Shown here: in pieces, positions 45,080-55,179 of the stretch
Numbering within the stretch: position 1 is the first letter of the stretch
How the letters are laid out: the number at the start of each line of letters is the position of its first letter
From: Mycolicibacterium confluentis
GTDB taxonomy: Bacteria; Actinomycetota; Actinomycetes; Mycobacteriales; Mycobacteriaceae
Assembly (NCBI RefSeq): GCF_010729895.1
Contig: NZ_AP022612.1
Span: 682,001-746,000 of the forward strand
Direction of reading: 5' to 3'
Length of the DNA stretch: 64,000 nucleotides
Notes under the pieces: model-generated
Told to the model about the DNA's origin: nothing
What the model saw: the letters and a program-made list of their open reading frames with translations, nothing else
Database searches by the model: none
Program-made: the position numbers and the translations under genes

Positions 45080-46903
45080 ATGAGCGCGGCACCCACTCTC
45101 AAGAAGGCCCTCAGCCAACGCCAGCTGACGATGATCGCCATAGGCGGGGTTATCGGCGCCGGCCTGTTCGTGGGATCCGGCGTGGTCATCGGCGACACCG
45201 GACCAGGAGCGTTTATCACCTACGGCATGGCCGGCGTGCTGATCATCATGGTCATGCGAATGTTGGCCGAGATGGCCGTGGCCAACCCGTCCACGGGATC
45301 GTTCGCGGACTACTCACGCAACGCCCTGGGCGGGTGGGCGGGATTCTCCGTCGGCTGGTTGTACTGGTACTTCTGGGTCATCGTCGTCGGCTTCGAGGCG
45401 ATCGCCGGGGCCAAGATCATCCAATACTGGATCGACGTCCCGCTGTGGTTGTCCGCGTTGGTCTTCATGGTGCTGATGACGGCCACCAATCTCTTCTCGG
45501 TGGCCTCCTACGGCGAGTTCGAGTTCTGGTTCGCGGGCATCAAGGTGGCCGCGATCATCGGATTCATCGGACTGGGTGCGGCATTCGTGTTCGGCCTGTG
45601 GCCCGGCAAGTCAGCGGACTTCTCGAACCTGACCAGTCACGGCGGCTTCATGCCACTGGGCTTCGGCGTGATCACCGTCGGCATCGTGACCGTCATCTTC
45701 TCCATGGTCGGCGCGGAGATCGCGACCATCGCGGCAGCCGAGTCACAGGATCCCGAACGCGCGGTGGCCAAAGCCGCCAACTCGGTGATCCTGCGAATCC
45801 TGCTCTTCTACGTCGGCGCGGTGCTGCTGCTGGTGCTCATCGTTCCCTGGAACGACGACAGTGTGGCGGCCTCACCGTTTGTCGCCGCCTTCACCACCAT
45901 GGGCATCCCGTATGCCGACCACGTGATGAATGCGGTGGTGCTGACTGCCGTCCTGAGCTGCCTGAATTCGGGCATGTACACCGCATCGCGGATGCTCTTC
46001 GTGCTCGCGGCGCGCCGGGAAGCCCCGGGGGCACTGGTGAAGGTGACCAGGCGGGGCGTCCCGGCCAACGCGATCCTGGCGTCCTCGGTGGTCGGATTCC
46101 TCTGCGTGATCGCCGCGGCGGCCTCCCCGGACACCATCTTCGCGTTCCTGCTGAACTCCAGCGGCGCCATCATCCTCTTCGTCTACCTGCTGATCGCGGT
46201 CTCCGAGATCGTGCTGCGTCGCCGCACGCCGGAGGAGGAACTGCGCGTCAAGATGTGGTTCTTCCCAGTGCTGTCCGCGCTGACCGCGCTGGGGATCCTC
46301 GCCATCCTGGTGCAGATGTTCATCGACCCCGCGCTGCGTTCCCAACTGGTGCTCAGCCTGTTTTCCTGGGCGGTGGTGCTGCTGCTCTACGCCGCCAACA
46401 AATGGTTCGTCAGGAGGCGCCCGGAGCGCACCGACGACGTGCCGGGCGGCAGGCCACATCGAGTGCTGGTGTTGGCAAACCAGACCGTCGACTCCAACGA
46501 ACTGCTCGCCGAACTCAACCGGATCGGCGCCGACCAGGACACCCAGTACCTGGTGGTGGTGCCGGCCAACCCCATCGACACCGGGGCCGCGGCCACGCAC
46601 GGGCCACGAGACGTCTCCGAGGCCACTCAGGAGGCTGCGAGCGCCCGACTCGAGATCACCCTGACCGCGCTGCGCAACGAGAACCGGGACGTGGACGGCG
46701 AACTGGGTGATCACCGTCCGCTTCGCGCGCTGGCCGATGCCGTCGAGAGATTCGGGCCAGACCAGATCGTCATCTCGACCCTGCCGCCGGAGTTCTCCGT
46801 CTGGCAACGCTCCGACGTCGTGGAACGGGCCCGCCTCCAGTTCGACGTGCCGGTGACGCACGTCGTCGCGAAGTCGGTTGCCGGGAAATGGGTTTCACGA
46901 TGA
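45080..46903 (+). CDS. APC-family amino-acid permease with C-terminal USP-like domain
   Basis: A 607-residue fusion-type transporter. Residues about 1-450 hold twelve membrane helices with the APC signature GGVIGAGLFVGSGVVIGDTG in the first helix and SMVGAEIATIAAAESQDPER in the sixth, the GABA/aromatic permease subgroup (GabP-like). Residues 460-607 are a cytoplasmic universal-stress-like alpha/beta domain (HRVLVLANQTVDSNELLAEL, ADAVERFGPDQIVISTLPPE), which may gate transport. A GGAGG lies before ATG 45080. It overlaps a stand-alone USP gene by ATGA. Confidence 0.9.
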   Translation: MSAAPTLKKALSQRQLTMIAIGGVIGAGLFVGSGVVIGDTGPGAFITYGMAGVLIIMVMRMLAEMAVANPSTGSFADYSRNALGGWAGFSVGWLYWYFWVIVVGFEAIAGAKIIQYWIDVPLWLSALVFMVLMTATNLFSVASYGEFEFWFAGIKVAAIIGFIGLGAAFVFGLWPGKSADFSNLTSHGGFMPLGFGVITVGIVTVIFSMVGAEIATIAAAESQDPERAVAKAANSVILRILLFYVGAVLLLVLIVPWNDDSVAASPFVAAFTTMGIPYADHVMNAVVLTAVLSCLNSGMYTASRMLFVLAARREAPGALVKVTRRGVPANAILASSVVGFLCVIAAAASPDTIFAFLLNSSGAIILFVYLLIAVSEIVLRRRTPEEELRVKMWFFPVLSALTALGILAILVQMFIDPALRSQLVLSLFSWAVVLLLYAANKWFVRRRPERTDDVPGGRPHRVLVLANQTVDSNELLAELNRIGADQDTQYLVVVPANPIDTGAAATHGPRDVSEATQEAASARLEITLTALRNENRDVDGELGDHRPLRALADAVERFGPDQIVISTLPPEFSVWQRSDVVERARLQFDVPVTHVVAKSVAGKWVSR

Positions 46904-47787
46904 CGATCATCGCGGCGTTCAGCGCCGCCGGTCACGCACCGGCACCCCTGCATCTGGCGGCCCAATTTGCCAGGTGCACGGGGGAGAGGGTCGTCGCCGC
47001 CGCGGTCGTCGAGGGGTACTGGCCCCGCAGCCTGGATCCGCTCGAGGGCGACTACCTGGATTATGTCGGCGTGCAGGCCCTGAGGTCGCTGCGGGCACTG
47101 GTCGACACGCTGCCCGAAGACCTCGACGTGTGGGCGATGGTGCATCAGGCCACCTCCGTGCCGGCGGGCCTGAGCGAACTCGTGGCGGAGATGAACGCGG
47201 ACATGGTGGTCGTCGGCTCGTCATCCTCGGGCTTGGGGGGCAGGATCGCCCTGGGCAGTGTCACCGACCGGCTGGTCCACACCGCCGCCGTCCCCGTGGC
47301 CATCGCGCCGCGGGGCTATCCGCCACAGAGCGCCGGGATCGAGCGGTTGACGGTGGCCTACGGCGGGCAGGCGGACGAGGTCGGACTGGTCGCGACGACG
47401 GCCGAACTCGCGGAGCGCTGGTCGGTGAGCCTGCGCATCGCGTCCTTCACCGTGCGACCGGTGGCCATGTTGGCCGGATCCATCGAAACGTCGGCCGAAG
47501 GCCTCGTCGTCGACCAGTGGGCTCGGCGGACGCAGGAGAACATCGCCGCCCAGTTGCAGACGGTGCGTTCGGGCGTCGGGGTCCTCGCGGCCGAGGTGGT
47601 GATCGGGGCCGGGGTGACGTGGCGTGACGCGGTCGAGGACGTGGAGTGGAATGCCGGGGACGTCCTGGTGCTCGGCTCGGGGGCGGCAGGTCCGGCCGCC
47701 CAGGTGTTCCTGGGCTCGGCCGCGGCGAGGATCCTCCGTCATGCGCCGGTGCCGACGATGATCGTGCCGCGGCGTACGGCAGGCTGA
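46900..47787 (+). CDS. Tandem universal stress protein
   Basis: A 295-residue protein of two USP domains. First: ADMVVVGSSSSGLGGRIALG SVTDRLVHTAAVPVAI, the G-x2-G-x9-G-S ATP-binding pattern; second: DVLVLGSGAAGPAAQVFLGS and RILRHAPVPTMIVP, also ATP-binding. ATG 46900 overlaps the permease stop (ATGA); an in-frame ATG at 46888 is less likely. It probably works with the USP-like tail of the transporter. Confidence 0.88.
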   Translation: MTIIAAFSAAGHAPAPLHLAAQFARCTGERVVAAAVVEGYWPRSLDPLEGDYLDYVGVQALRSLRALVDTLPEDLDVWAMVHQATSVPAGLSELVAEMNADMVVVGSSSSGLGGRIALGSVTDRLVHTAAVPVAIAPRGYPPQSAGIERLTVAYGGQADEVGLVATTAELAERWSVSLRIASFTVRPVAMLAGSIETSAEGLVVDQWARRTQENIAAQLQTVRSGVGVLAAEVVIGAGVTWRDAVEDVEWNAGDVLVLGSGAAGPAAQVFLGSAAARILRHAPVPTMIVPRRTAG

Positions 47788-47862
47788 ACCGCTCAGTGAC
47801 CCAAAAAGGACGGCGCGGCCGTTACGCCCTCCCCGGGGCAGCCATCGTGTCACGCTCGCGGT

Positions 47863-48063
47863 ATGTCATTTCGAGTGAAGTTCGAACGCAGCGAACAGCC
47901 GGGGGAGTACGGCAACGACGACACCTACGAGTTCCTCGACAACGGTGTCCTCAGGCTGTCGTTCAGTGAACCGGCGCAGTGGGACGAGTACTACGCACCG
48001 CACGCCTGGTATCAGGTCGTCGCCGAGGAGAAACACCGACCGGGTGCCACGGGCGGGTCATGA
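47863..48063 (+). CDS. Conserved small hypothetical protein (66 aa)
   Basis: A 66-residue acidic, beta-rich protein: SFRVKFERSEQPGEYGNDDT, YEFLDNGVLRLSF and WDEYYAPHAWYQVVAEEKHR. Similar short proteins occur in mycobacteria; function unknown. The sequence ends in an unstructured GATGGS tail. Confidence 0.65.
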   Translation: MSFRVKFERSEQPGEYGNDDTYEFLDNGVLRLSFSEPAQWDEYYAPHAWYQVVAEEKHRPGATGGS

Positions 48064-48240
48064 CGTCGTAGTCACCTCCAGTCTCCAGCCGGACTCCCAC
48101 GCCACATCGTGGGTGGGCGTCCGGGCGGCCCACGCAGCCGGGCGGCCCGCTCGCGGGCCCGTCCATTTCGCGGTTACTGACGGGTACACAGGACTAGGCT
48201 TCGGTTCGCAGATGGCGTATCCGCAGGTGAGGCGACGATC

Positions 48241-50076
48241 ATGGGTCACTACAAGAGCAACGTGCGTGATCTCGAGTTCAACCTCTTCGAGGTGCTCGAC
48301 CTGGAGAAGGTGCTGGCCACCGGGGAGTTTGGGGACCTCGACGGGCCGACGGTCCGCGAGATGCTTGCTGAGGCGGCGCACCTGGCCGAGGGACCGCTGG
48401 CCGAGTCGTTCGCCGAAGGCGATCGGCATCCGCCGACGTTCGATCCCGATACTCACATCGTCACGCTCCCCGAGGCGTTCAAGACCTCGTTCCGCGCGTG
48501 GCAGCAGGGTGAGTGGTTCCGCATCGGACTGTTGGAAGGGGTCGGCGGCGTCCCAGCGCCGGCCATGGTGGCGTGGGCCATCAACGAGCTTCCCCTGGGC
48601 GCACAGCCGGCCGCGTTCATGTACATGGCAGGGCCTGTCCTGGCCAACATTCTCTACCAGATCGGCAACGAGCAGCAGAAGCGTTGGGCCGCAATGGCCG
48701 CCGAACGCAACTGGGGCGCCACGATGGTGCTCACCGAACCCGACGCAGGTTCGGACGTGGGCGCCGGGCGCACCAAGGCGGTTGAACAGCCCGACGGCAC
48801 TTGGCATCTCGACGGTGTGAAGCGCTTCATCACTTCAGGTGACTCTGACGACCTGTTCGAGAACATCATGCACGTGGTGCTGGCCCGTCCCGAGGGCGCT
48901 GGGCCCGGCACCAAGGGGCTGAGCCTGTTCTTCGTCCCCAAGTACCTGCCGGATCCCGAGACCGGCGAACCCGGTGAGCGCAACGGTGTGTTCGTCACCG
49001 GGCTTGAGCACAAGATGGGGCTCAAGGTGTCCGCGACGTGTGAGTTGACCTTCGGTCAGCACGGCACTCCTGCGGTCGGGTATCTGGTCGGTGACGTGCA
49101 CAACGGCATCGCGCAGATGTTCAAAGTCATCGAGTACGCGCGAATGATGGTGGGCACCAAGGCCATCGCAACGCTGTCGACCGGCTACCTGAATGCACTC
49201 GAGTACGCCAAGACCCGGGTGCAGGGCGCCGACATGACGCAGATGACGGACAAGACGGCGCCGCGGGTCACCATCCTGCACCACCCCGACGTGCGTCGGG
49301 CACTGCTGGTGCAGAAGTCCTACGCCGAGGGTCTGCGGGCGCTCTACCTGTACACCGCGGCCCACCAGGACGAGGCGGCCGCTGCCATCGTCTCGGGTGC
49401 GGACGCGGACATGGCCCACCGCGTGAACGACCTGCTGCTGCCGATCGTGAAGGGCGTCGGGTCCGAGCGCGCTTACCAGTGCCTCACGGAGTCGCTGCAG
49501 ACCTTCGGAGGGTCGGGGTTCCTGCAGGACTACCCGATCGAGCAGTACATCCGCGATGCCAAGATCGATTCGCTGTATGAGGGCACCACGGCGATTCAGG
49601 CGCAGGACTTCATCTTCCGCAAGATCGCCCGTGACCAGGGGGGAGCGCTGGCTCACGTCTCGGGCCAGATCCAAGGCTTCCTGGATCGCGAATCGGCCCG
49701 GCCTGAGCTCGCCAGGGGGCGGGAACTGCTGACTGTCGCGTTCGGCGATCTGCAGGCGATGGTGGCCGCGATGACCGGTTATCTGATGGGTTCCCAACAG
49801 GATTCCCGTCAGCTCTACCGGCTGGGGCTTGAGTCGGTGCGCTTCCTGCTGGCCGTCGGCGATGTGCTCATCGGGTGGCTGCTGCTGTACCAGGCGGAGG
49901 TTGCCCTCGACGCGCTGGACGCGGGGCCGTCGGAGAAGGATCGCGCGTACTACACCGGCAAGGTCACCACGGCGACGTTCTTCGCGGAGTCGGTGCTCCC
50001 ACGGCTGAGTTCGGACCGCACGGTCGTCGAGTCGGTCAGCCTCGATGCGATGGACCTGCCCGAGGAGTCGTTCTAG
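48241..50076 (+). CDS. Acyl-CoA dehydrogenase, FadE5-like
   Basis: A 611-residue acyl-CoA dehydrogenase, the same length as M. tuberculosis FadE5 and very like what I recall of it ([18 protein letters not shown] start, [40 protein letters not shown]). FAD-binding segments are [11 protein letters not shown] and [11 protein letters not shown]; the region [19 protein letters not shown] carries the Glu-Gly-Thr motif with catalytic Glu. The extra 150 residues at the C-terminus are typical for the FadE5/very-long-chain type. It oxidises acyl-CoA to enoyl-CoA in beta-oxidation with electrons passed to ETF. Monocistronic. Confidence 0.93.
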   Translation: MGHYKSNVRDLEFNLFEVLDLEKVLATGEFGDLDGPTVREMLAEAAHLAEGPLAESFAEGDRHPPTFDPDTHIVTLPEAFKTSFRAWQQGEWFRIGLLEGVGGVPAPAMVAWAINELPLGAQPAAFMYMAGPVLANILYQIGNEQQKRWAAMAAERNWGATMVLTEPDAGSDVGAGRTKAVEQPDGTWHLDGVKRFITSGDSDDLFENIMHVVLARPEGAGPGTKGLSLFFVPKYLPDPETGEPGERNGVFVTGLEHKMGLKVSATCELTFGQHGTPAVGYLVGDVHNGIAQMFKVIEYARMMVGTKAIATLSTGYLNALEYAKTRVQGADMTQMTDKTAPRVTILHHPDVRRALLVQKSYAEGLRALYLYTAAHQDEAAAAIVSGADADMAHRVNDLLLPIVKGVGSERAYQCLTESLQTFGGSGFLQDYPIEQYIRDAKIDSLYEGTTAIQAQDFIFRKIARDQGGALAHVSGQIQGFLDRESARPELARGRELLTVAFGDLQAMVAAMTGYLMGSQQDSRQLYRLGLESVRFLLAVGDVLIGWLLLYQAEVALDALDAGPSEKDRAYYTGKVTTATFFAESVLPRLSSDRTVVESVSLDAMDLPEESF

Positions 50077-50381
50077 CCGCACGCGCTCCGCCGTGACCCG
50101 GCCCTTCAGTCGGCGACGAAGTCACGGTCACCGATCTCGACGGGTGCGTGGACGGTGGACTGACCGGCCGCGAGGTCGAAGCCCGCCGCGGCGGTGTCCG
50201 CGACAGAAAGTCTTGCGGCCACATGAAATCGGAACTTCCGAAGGGATCAGCCGAAACGTCACCAGGAACTGCCACGAACCCCGACCCGCCGCCGTTAGGC
50301 TCGGACTCGGGGTCCTCGTTCCCCGGCGCAACCGGCGACCCATGGCTGACTCGATGGGCTCCCGGTCGCAGAGGAGACGTC
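50077..50381. other. Intergenic, no confident gene
   Basis: On the minus strand a 38-codon frame 50106-50222 (GTG start) reads like a protein end (VADTAAAGFDLAAGQSTVHA), but has no ribosome site or recognised family. The final 80 bases hold the promoter region of the M42 gene. Confidence 0.35.
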
Positions 50382-51593
50382 ATGCTCGGAGACGCGGACA
50401 TGTCCGAAGCCGACAGCACCTGGATGGTCGACACCCTGCTCAGACTGCTGCAGACACCGAGCCCGACGGGGCGCACCGACGCGGTGATGAAGCTCATTGG
50501 CGAGGTGTTCGAGGGGTTCGGCCTCTCGTTCTCGCTGACCCGGCGCGGCGCGTTGATCGCCGAATACCCCGGGCGATCGGCGACCACCGACCGAGCGCTG
50601 GTGGTCCACGCGGACACCACCGGCTGCATGGTCCGAGGGCTCAAGGACAACGGCCGCCTCGAGGTGATTCCCGTCGGCACCTTCTCGGCGCGCTTCGCCG
50701 CCGGCGCCCGGGTGCGGATCCTCAGCGAGGACACCGACGCGTTCATCACCGGAACGATCATGCCGCTCAAGGCAAGCGGTCACGCCTTCGGCGACGAGGT
50801 CGACACTCAGCCCACCGACTGGGACCACGTCGAAGTCCGTGTCGACCGCAGGGTGTCCTGCCGTGAAGACCTGACCCGACTGGGCATCCGAATCGGTGAC
50901 TACGCGCCGCTGATGGCCAACCCCGTGCTGACCGAGGACGGATACATCGTCTCGCGCCACCTCGACGACAAGGCGGGCGTCGCCGTCGTCCTCGCGCTGC
51001 TCAAGCATCTCACCGACAATGCGGTGGAACTGCCGCACCGCACCGCGATCATGGTCACCATCGCCGAAGAGGTCGGGTACGGCGCGAGCACCGGTCTTCC
51101 GCCGGACATCGCCGAGATGATCTCGGTGGACAACGCGGTGTGCGCGCCCACGCAGAACTCCCGGGAGGACGCCGTGACGGTCCCGATGTCGGATCTGCAC
51201 GGTCCCTACGACTATCACCTGACCCGGAACCTGTGCCGCCTCGCCGACCACCATCACATTCCGTACACCCGGGACGTGTTCCGCTACTACCGCTCCGATG
51301 TGGCGGCGGCCATCGAAGCCGGCGCCAACACCCGGGCCGCGCTGGTGGGCTTCGGTGTCGATGGCAGCCATGGCTGGGAGCGGACCCACATCGAGTCGAT
51401 GCGGGCGACGTACAGCCTGTTGCGCGCGTGGATCCAGTCGCCGCTGACCTTCGCCGAGTGGGATGCGCACCCGTCGGGTGCCGGTGACCTGGAGGAATTC
51501 CCGTCGTCGCAGCAACCCGCGCCCCGCGAGATGTGGGTTCCGCTGTCGCGCAACGTGACCCCTGATCACCGCACCGGAGGGCGGCAGGATTGA
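50382..51593 (+). CDS. M42-family aminopeptidase of the NAGGN osmoprotectant type
   Basis: A 403-residue M42 metallopeptidase resembling the one linked to N-acetylglutaminylglutamine amide (NAGGN) synthesis. Metal and catalytic motifs in order: LVVHADTTGCMVRGL (His), SRHLDDKAGVAVVLALL (bridging Asp), TIAEEVGYGAS (Glu-Glu base and ligand), MISVDNAVCA (Asp) and VDGSHGWERTHIES (last His). ATG 50382 sits behind GAGGAG; the frame is open to 50148 but upstream residues are not family-like. The usual NAGGN partners are not in this window, so this is an orphan here and may process a different peptide. Confidence 0.82.
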   Translation: MLGDADMSEADSTWMVDTLLRLLQTPSPTGRTDAVMKLIGEVFEGFGLSFSLTRRGALIAEYPGRSATTDRALVVHADTTGCMVRGLKDNGRLEVIPVGTFSARFAAGARVRILSEDTDAFITGTIMPLKASGHAFGDEVDTQPTDWDHVEVRVDRRVSCREDLTRLGIRIGDYAPLMANPVLTEDGYIVSRHLDDKAGVAVVLALLKHLTDNAVELPHRTAIMVTIAEEVGYGASTGLPPDIAEMISVDNAVCAPTQNSREDAVTVPMSDLHGPYDYHLTRNLCRLADHHHIPYTRDVFRYYRSDVAAAIEAGANTRAALVGFGVDGSHGWERTHIESMRATYSLLRAWIQSPLTFAEWDAHPSGAGDLEEFPSSQQPAPREMWVPLSRNVTPDHRTGGRQD

Positions 51594-51696
51594 AACGTCA
51601 TTGTTTCGTGTGTGGTCCGGGCCCGTTCGACAGTGCCACGCTGGAGCGGTAGCGGCTCCGCTCATCAGAGCCGACAGTCTGAGTCAGGAGCACCGC

Positions 51697-52125
51697 ATGG
51701 CCGACAACCGTCTGAGCGAAAAATTCGATGCACTCGCTGAAAGGACAAAGGAATCAGCGAGCAGACTCAAGGCCTCCGCGGGCCATGAGAAGGCAGAACT
51801 GAAGGCGGACGCCGCCGCGGCGCGCGAACGTGCCGCGTCGGCCGCGGAGCACGTCAAGGAGAAGGCCGACGACACCGGAGAAAGGATCTCGTCGCAGTGG
51901 GTAGAACTCCGCAGCCAATGGAAGGCCCACATCGACAAGGTGCGGTCAAACATCGCGCAGAAGAAGGAGGAACACGACGCGAAGGCCGCCGAACGGCACG
52001 CAGAGGACGCTGAGGCGTACGCTCTGGCCGCCATCTGGTTCGCCGACAGTGCCGTCGAGGAGGCCGCGGCGGCCTGCCTCGACGCTGCCACCGCTCGTGC
52101 GGAGGCTGACGCGCTCAATTCCTGA
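51697..52125 (+). CDS. Alanine/lysine-rich coiled-coil protein (142 aa)
   Basis: A 142-residue highly charged helical protein: EKFDALAERTKESASRLKAS, KADAAAARERAASAAEHVKE and SNIAQKKEEHDAKAAERHAE give long amphipathic helices like LEA/apolipoprotein-type stress proteins. The last 40 residues (AYALAAIWFADSAVEEAAAA) form a less charged helix. No catalytic motif. ATG 51697 has CAGGAG six bases upstream. Probably a stress or surface-associated structural protein; family not assigned. Confidence 0.75.
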   Translation: MADNRLSEKFDALAERTKESASRLKASAGHEKAELKADAAAARERAASAAEHVKEKADDTGERISSQWVELRSQWKAHIDKVRSNIAQKKEEHDAKAAERHAEDAEAYALAAIWFADSAVEEAAAACLDAATARAEADALNS

Positions 52126-52167
52126 CGACGGTCTGCCCGGCGATGGGCAATGCTGTCGACGCCTGCG

Positions 52168-53025
52168 TCAGGCTGGCGGGTGTTGTGACTGCACCATGTT
52201 GGGACTGAGGTCGGACATCGTGAGCTGGTGCACCGGTGGGTCGGGCAGGACCGTGCGACGGGTGATCGTCAGATCGGCGGCCACATGGACCAGCTCGCCG
52301 GACTCCATCAGCTGCCACCGTCCGTCGTCCATCGGTTCGGTGGCGAAGATTGCCGAGGGTGCGTCGTGCAGGTGCGCACTGCCCGCCGTTATTCGTGTGC
52401 TGCGCATGGCGAATTCGCCGTGACCGCCGGCGGTCCGGTCAAGCAGGTAAAGCTCGTGGGTGTCGGGATAGCGCAGCGCCCACAGATCAGTCACGGTGGC
52501 CAGCAGCACGTTGACCGCATAGATCGGGACGTTCTCCCGCAGCCAGTGCAGTGCCTCCACCAACCCGGCGCCGACATCGCCGCCGTGCCCCCTGATGGAC
52601 GCTGTGATCAGCGCGAAGACCCGCTCGGAATCGGTGTCTCCCCGGACGAGGTCGGCGGCACCGAGTTGGGTGAGCCGGGCGTCGAGGATGTCCAGTCCTT
52701 CCACGATGCCGTTGTGCGCGAAGATCCGATTGTCCTGAAGGAACGGATGGGTGTTCGCCTCCGCGGTGGCTCCGGTGGTGGCGTAGCGGACGTGGGCGAT
52801 GAACGTCGTCCCCGTCATCTCACGGGCCTCGGCCGCGAAGGCGAGGTCGCGCCATGCGGCGATCGGCTGCTTGCGAACCACGGGGGTGCCGTCGGCCTCG
52901 AACACGCCCAGACCGGTCCCGTCGGGATTGCGCCTACTCTGCGCGGACAGGCTGTCTGGGGCATCGAGCAGCCAGAACGTCGCGGTGACGGGGTGGCCGG
53001 CGTGCAACCCGAACAGGCGGCACAT
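52168..53025 (-). CDS. Class II glutamine amidotransferase
   Basis: A 285-residue Ntn-type glutaminase domain protein. Cys2 after the initiator Met (MCRLFGLHAGHP) is the nucleophile; Arg in FIAHVRYATTGATAEANTHP, Asn and Gly in RIFAHNGIVEG and Asp in VRGDTDSERVFALI are the glutamine-binding residues. No synthase domain follows, as in YafJ or EgtC-like proteins. EgtC hydrolyses a gamma-glutamyl ergothioneine precursor, but no other egt gene is nearby, so the substrate is open. Confidence 0.88.
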   Translation of the reverse strand: MCRLFGLHAGHPVTATFWLLDAPDSLSAQSRRNPDGTGLGVFEADGTPVVRKQPIAAWRDLAFAAEAREMTGTTFIAHVRYATTGATAEANTHPFLQDNRIFAHNGIVEGLDILDARLTQLGAADLVRGDTDSERVFALITASIRGHGGDVGAGLVEALHWLRENVPIYAVNVLLATVTDLWALRYPDTHELYLLDRTAGGHGEFAMRSTRITAGSAHLHDAPSAIFATEPMDDGRWQLMESGELVHVAADLTITRRTVLPDPPVHQLTMSDLSPNMVQSQHPPA

Positions 53026-53437
53026 CAGGTCACCACCCAGCTTCGCGCGACGCGCGGGCGTGCGGACTGGTCATGGGTCTGTCTTACACCGGCGTACTCG
53101 GGGGCGTGGAGATTCGGCTGCAAGGTCATCGGGACCGTTTCCCCGCCGCGGCTGAGGCTGCTCGGCCGCGATCGGGGCGGTTGGTGCTCTGCATATCCGG
53201 GTCCGGCCCGCTTCCGGTGTTGCTGCACGGGGGTTCGGCTCATCGGCCCCCGGACTGTTCTGTCGGCGGTGTTGGTTCTCTGTCGGCGGTGTTGGTCCCC
53301 CGCCGGCTGGGGTCGCGTCCGCTGTCCTCCCGCAACCGGGGCCGGGGCCGCGTGCGCCGTCCTCCCGCAACCAGCGTCGAGGCCGGCTCCACGGCCACCT
53401 GGCAACCGGGGCCGGGGCCGCGTTCGTTCCCCTCCCG
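53026..53437. repeat. GC-rich intergenic region with short direct repeats
   Basis: 412 bases between two minus-strand genes. Contains TGTCGGCGGTGTTGGT at 53261-53276 and 53281-53296 (20-bp step), and GCAACCGGGGCCGGGGCC at 53332 and 53402 (70-bp step). Frames across it give only low-complexity Arg/Pro/Gly translations. No gene is called. Confidence 0.6.
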
Positions 53438-54814
53438 TCAGCCGGGGTCGGGTCCGCTGTCCTCGGTGTCGGGTGGTGCGAGGAGGTTTTCCGGGTGGTG
53501 GTAGTCATTCACCCGGGGGCCGCCGTTGTCGAGGTGCGGTGGTGGAATCCATTCGCAGCGGCCGTCATCCCGAATCCGCGTGGTCCACTTTTCGGGTTCG
53601 GGTCCGACTTTGCGGTTGTCGGTCCCGCAGGCCAGGGTGAGTTCGTTGACGTTGGTTTCGCCACCCTCGATCCAGTCTTGGGCGGCGTGGTGGACTTGGC
53701 ATTGGTAGAACGAGGCGGTGCATCCGGGGGCGCTGCAGCCGCGTTCTTTGCCGAACAGGACCAGGCGTTGGGCTGGGGTGGCGATCCGTTTGGCCCGCCC
53801 CAGATACAGGGCTTGGCCGTCGTCGTCGAACACCGAGAGGTAGTGGAAGGCGTGGCTGGCCATGCGGATCAGGTCTCGCATGGGCAGCAGGGATCCGCCT
53901 CCGGTGATCCCGAAGCCCGCGCCTGATTGGAGTTCTTTCAAGGTGGTGGTGACGACGACGGTGACGGGTAGGCCGTTGAGTTTCCCGAGTTTCTTCGAGG
54001 CCAGGATCATTCGGCCGCTGGCGACGAGGGCGTCGTGCTGGCGTTGAGCTTTGGTGCGCTGATCGGCTTTGATCTGTTCCTGGGTGGGCCGTCCTGATAG
54101 GCAGGGGTTTTCGTCGTCGGGGTTGCACATGCCGGGCGCGGCCTTTGTTGCCATCACCGGTTCCCACACTGCCCATGCCTCCGGGGTGAGGTGTCCACTG
54201 ACTCGGATGAGCCCGTCAGGTCCCTGTTTGCCGAAGGTGAGGCCGCGGCGGCGTTGGATGTCGGCGTCGTTGAAGGAGCCGTCGGGGTCGAGCCAGAGCA
54301 GCATCCGGTTCAACGCCGCGCGGAAGTCGGGCACACCCAGCGTCGAGGCGTGAACAGCGGCCAGGGATTCGGCCGCCACGCGCGCGCTGAGATCGACGTG
54401 GTCGGGCAGTGTCTTGAGAAACTCGCGAACACTCTTCACATGCGCGGGCCCCACCCGGCCTTCGGCCACCTGTGCGGCGACGTTGGGCAGCACCGGTTCC
54501 AACGGTTCCCCGGTCATGGCGCGGCGGGGACTCAGCACTGCGGCGTCGGCGACGCGTTGGCGGGCCTCTTCGGCTGGGATCCGCAGGCGGTGGGTCAGGA
54601 CTTTGGTGACCTTGTCGCCGCCGAGTGCCTCCGGGCCGAGTTCCTCCAAGTGGGTGATGAGTTTGTGGTCGACGGCCGCGTCGGCCCAGCTGACTTTCTG
54701 TAGGCGTTCCATCACCGTGAGCACCTGCAGTGCGGAGAGGTCATCGACGGTCGCGGTGGCGAGGCGGGCGTGCACGGACTCCAACTCTGAGAGGAGATCC
54801 GCCACGGAAGTCAT
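53438..54814 (-). CDS. 13E12-family protein (DUF222 plus HNH nuclease)
   Basis: A 458-residue 13E12 repeat family protein. N-terminal DUF222 helical domain (about 20-330; RLQKVSWADAAVDHKLITHL, LRIPAEEARQRVADAAVLSP, LPVTVVVTTTLKELQSG). C-terminal HNH domain about 350-410: RGCSAPGCTASFYQCQVHHA and QDWIEGGETNVNELTLACG, with two zinc-type Cys and the His-Asn-His-like set. The family is multicopy in mycobacteria and thought to be mobile; function unproven. The last 40 residues are proline-rich. Confidence 0.93.
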   Translation of the reverse strand: MTSVADLLSELESVHARLATATVDDLSALQVLTVMERLQKVSWADAAVDHKLITHLEELGPEALGGDKVTKVLTHRLRIPAEEARQRVADAAVLSPRRAMTGEPLEPVLPNVAAQVAEGRVGPAHVKSVREFLKTLPDHVDLSARVAAESLAAVHASTLGVPDFRAALNRMLLWLDPDGSFNDADIQRRRGLTFGKQGPDGLIRVSGHLTPEAWAVWEPVMATKAAPGMCNPDDENPCLSGRPTQEQIKADQRTKAQRQHDALVASGRMILASKKLGKLNGLPVTVVVTTTLKELQSGAGFGITGGGSLLPMRDLIRMASHAFHYLSVFDDDGQALYLGRAKRIATPAQRLVLFGKERGCSAPGCTASFYQCQVHHAAQDWIEGGETNVNELTLACGTDNRKVGPEPEKWTTRIRDDGRCEWIPPPHLDNGGPRVNDYHHPENLLAPPDTEDSGPDPG

Positions 54815-54949
54815 ACCCGAACACTAGTTCGAAGCACTGACAAAAATCGCTGGCGCGTTGACTCATCAGGCATGCGCGCGTAGGCCCAAGTGATGGGGTT
54901 GACGCTGGCTGTGCGCAGGGCCGTGGTGGAGGCGACCGCACACGCCATG

Positions 54950-55179
54950 GCGCCAAGGTGTCCAAGAAACACGACACCGCCGCAACCCCATTTCACCGCG
55001 CAATCGGCCACCCAACCGTGGCGGTGCAGCACAAAGTGGCCCTGGCCCAGAACTCCTCCCTGATCAATCCCGCAGCCACCCAGCGCCAGGTCCAAGCGCT
55101 GGCCGCCCAACTGCTCAAACTGGCCACAAGTAGGGCCGATCCCGTCTCTCAAGCCCAGGTCAACAAGCGTGCATCTTGA
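54950..55179 (+). pseudogene. Integrase-type transposase C-terminal fragment
   Basis: Translation KKHDTAATPFHRAIGHPTVA, VQHKVALAQNSSLINPAATQ and RQVQALAAQLLKLATSRADP matches the C-terminal tail I recall from rve-type transposases (a KxxDTAATPxxR block followed by NPA...IQ...L). The catalytic domain is absent. It shows that foreign elements have passed between the 13E12 gene and the P450. Confidence 0.55.

Noticed and set aside
50106..50222. 38-codon minus-strand frame with GTG start
   Set aside because: Protein-like ending but no ribosome site and no recognised family; could be a remnant of a lost gene.
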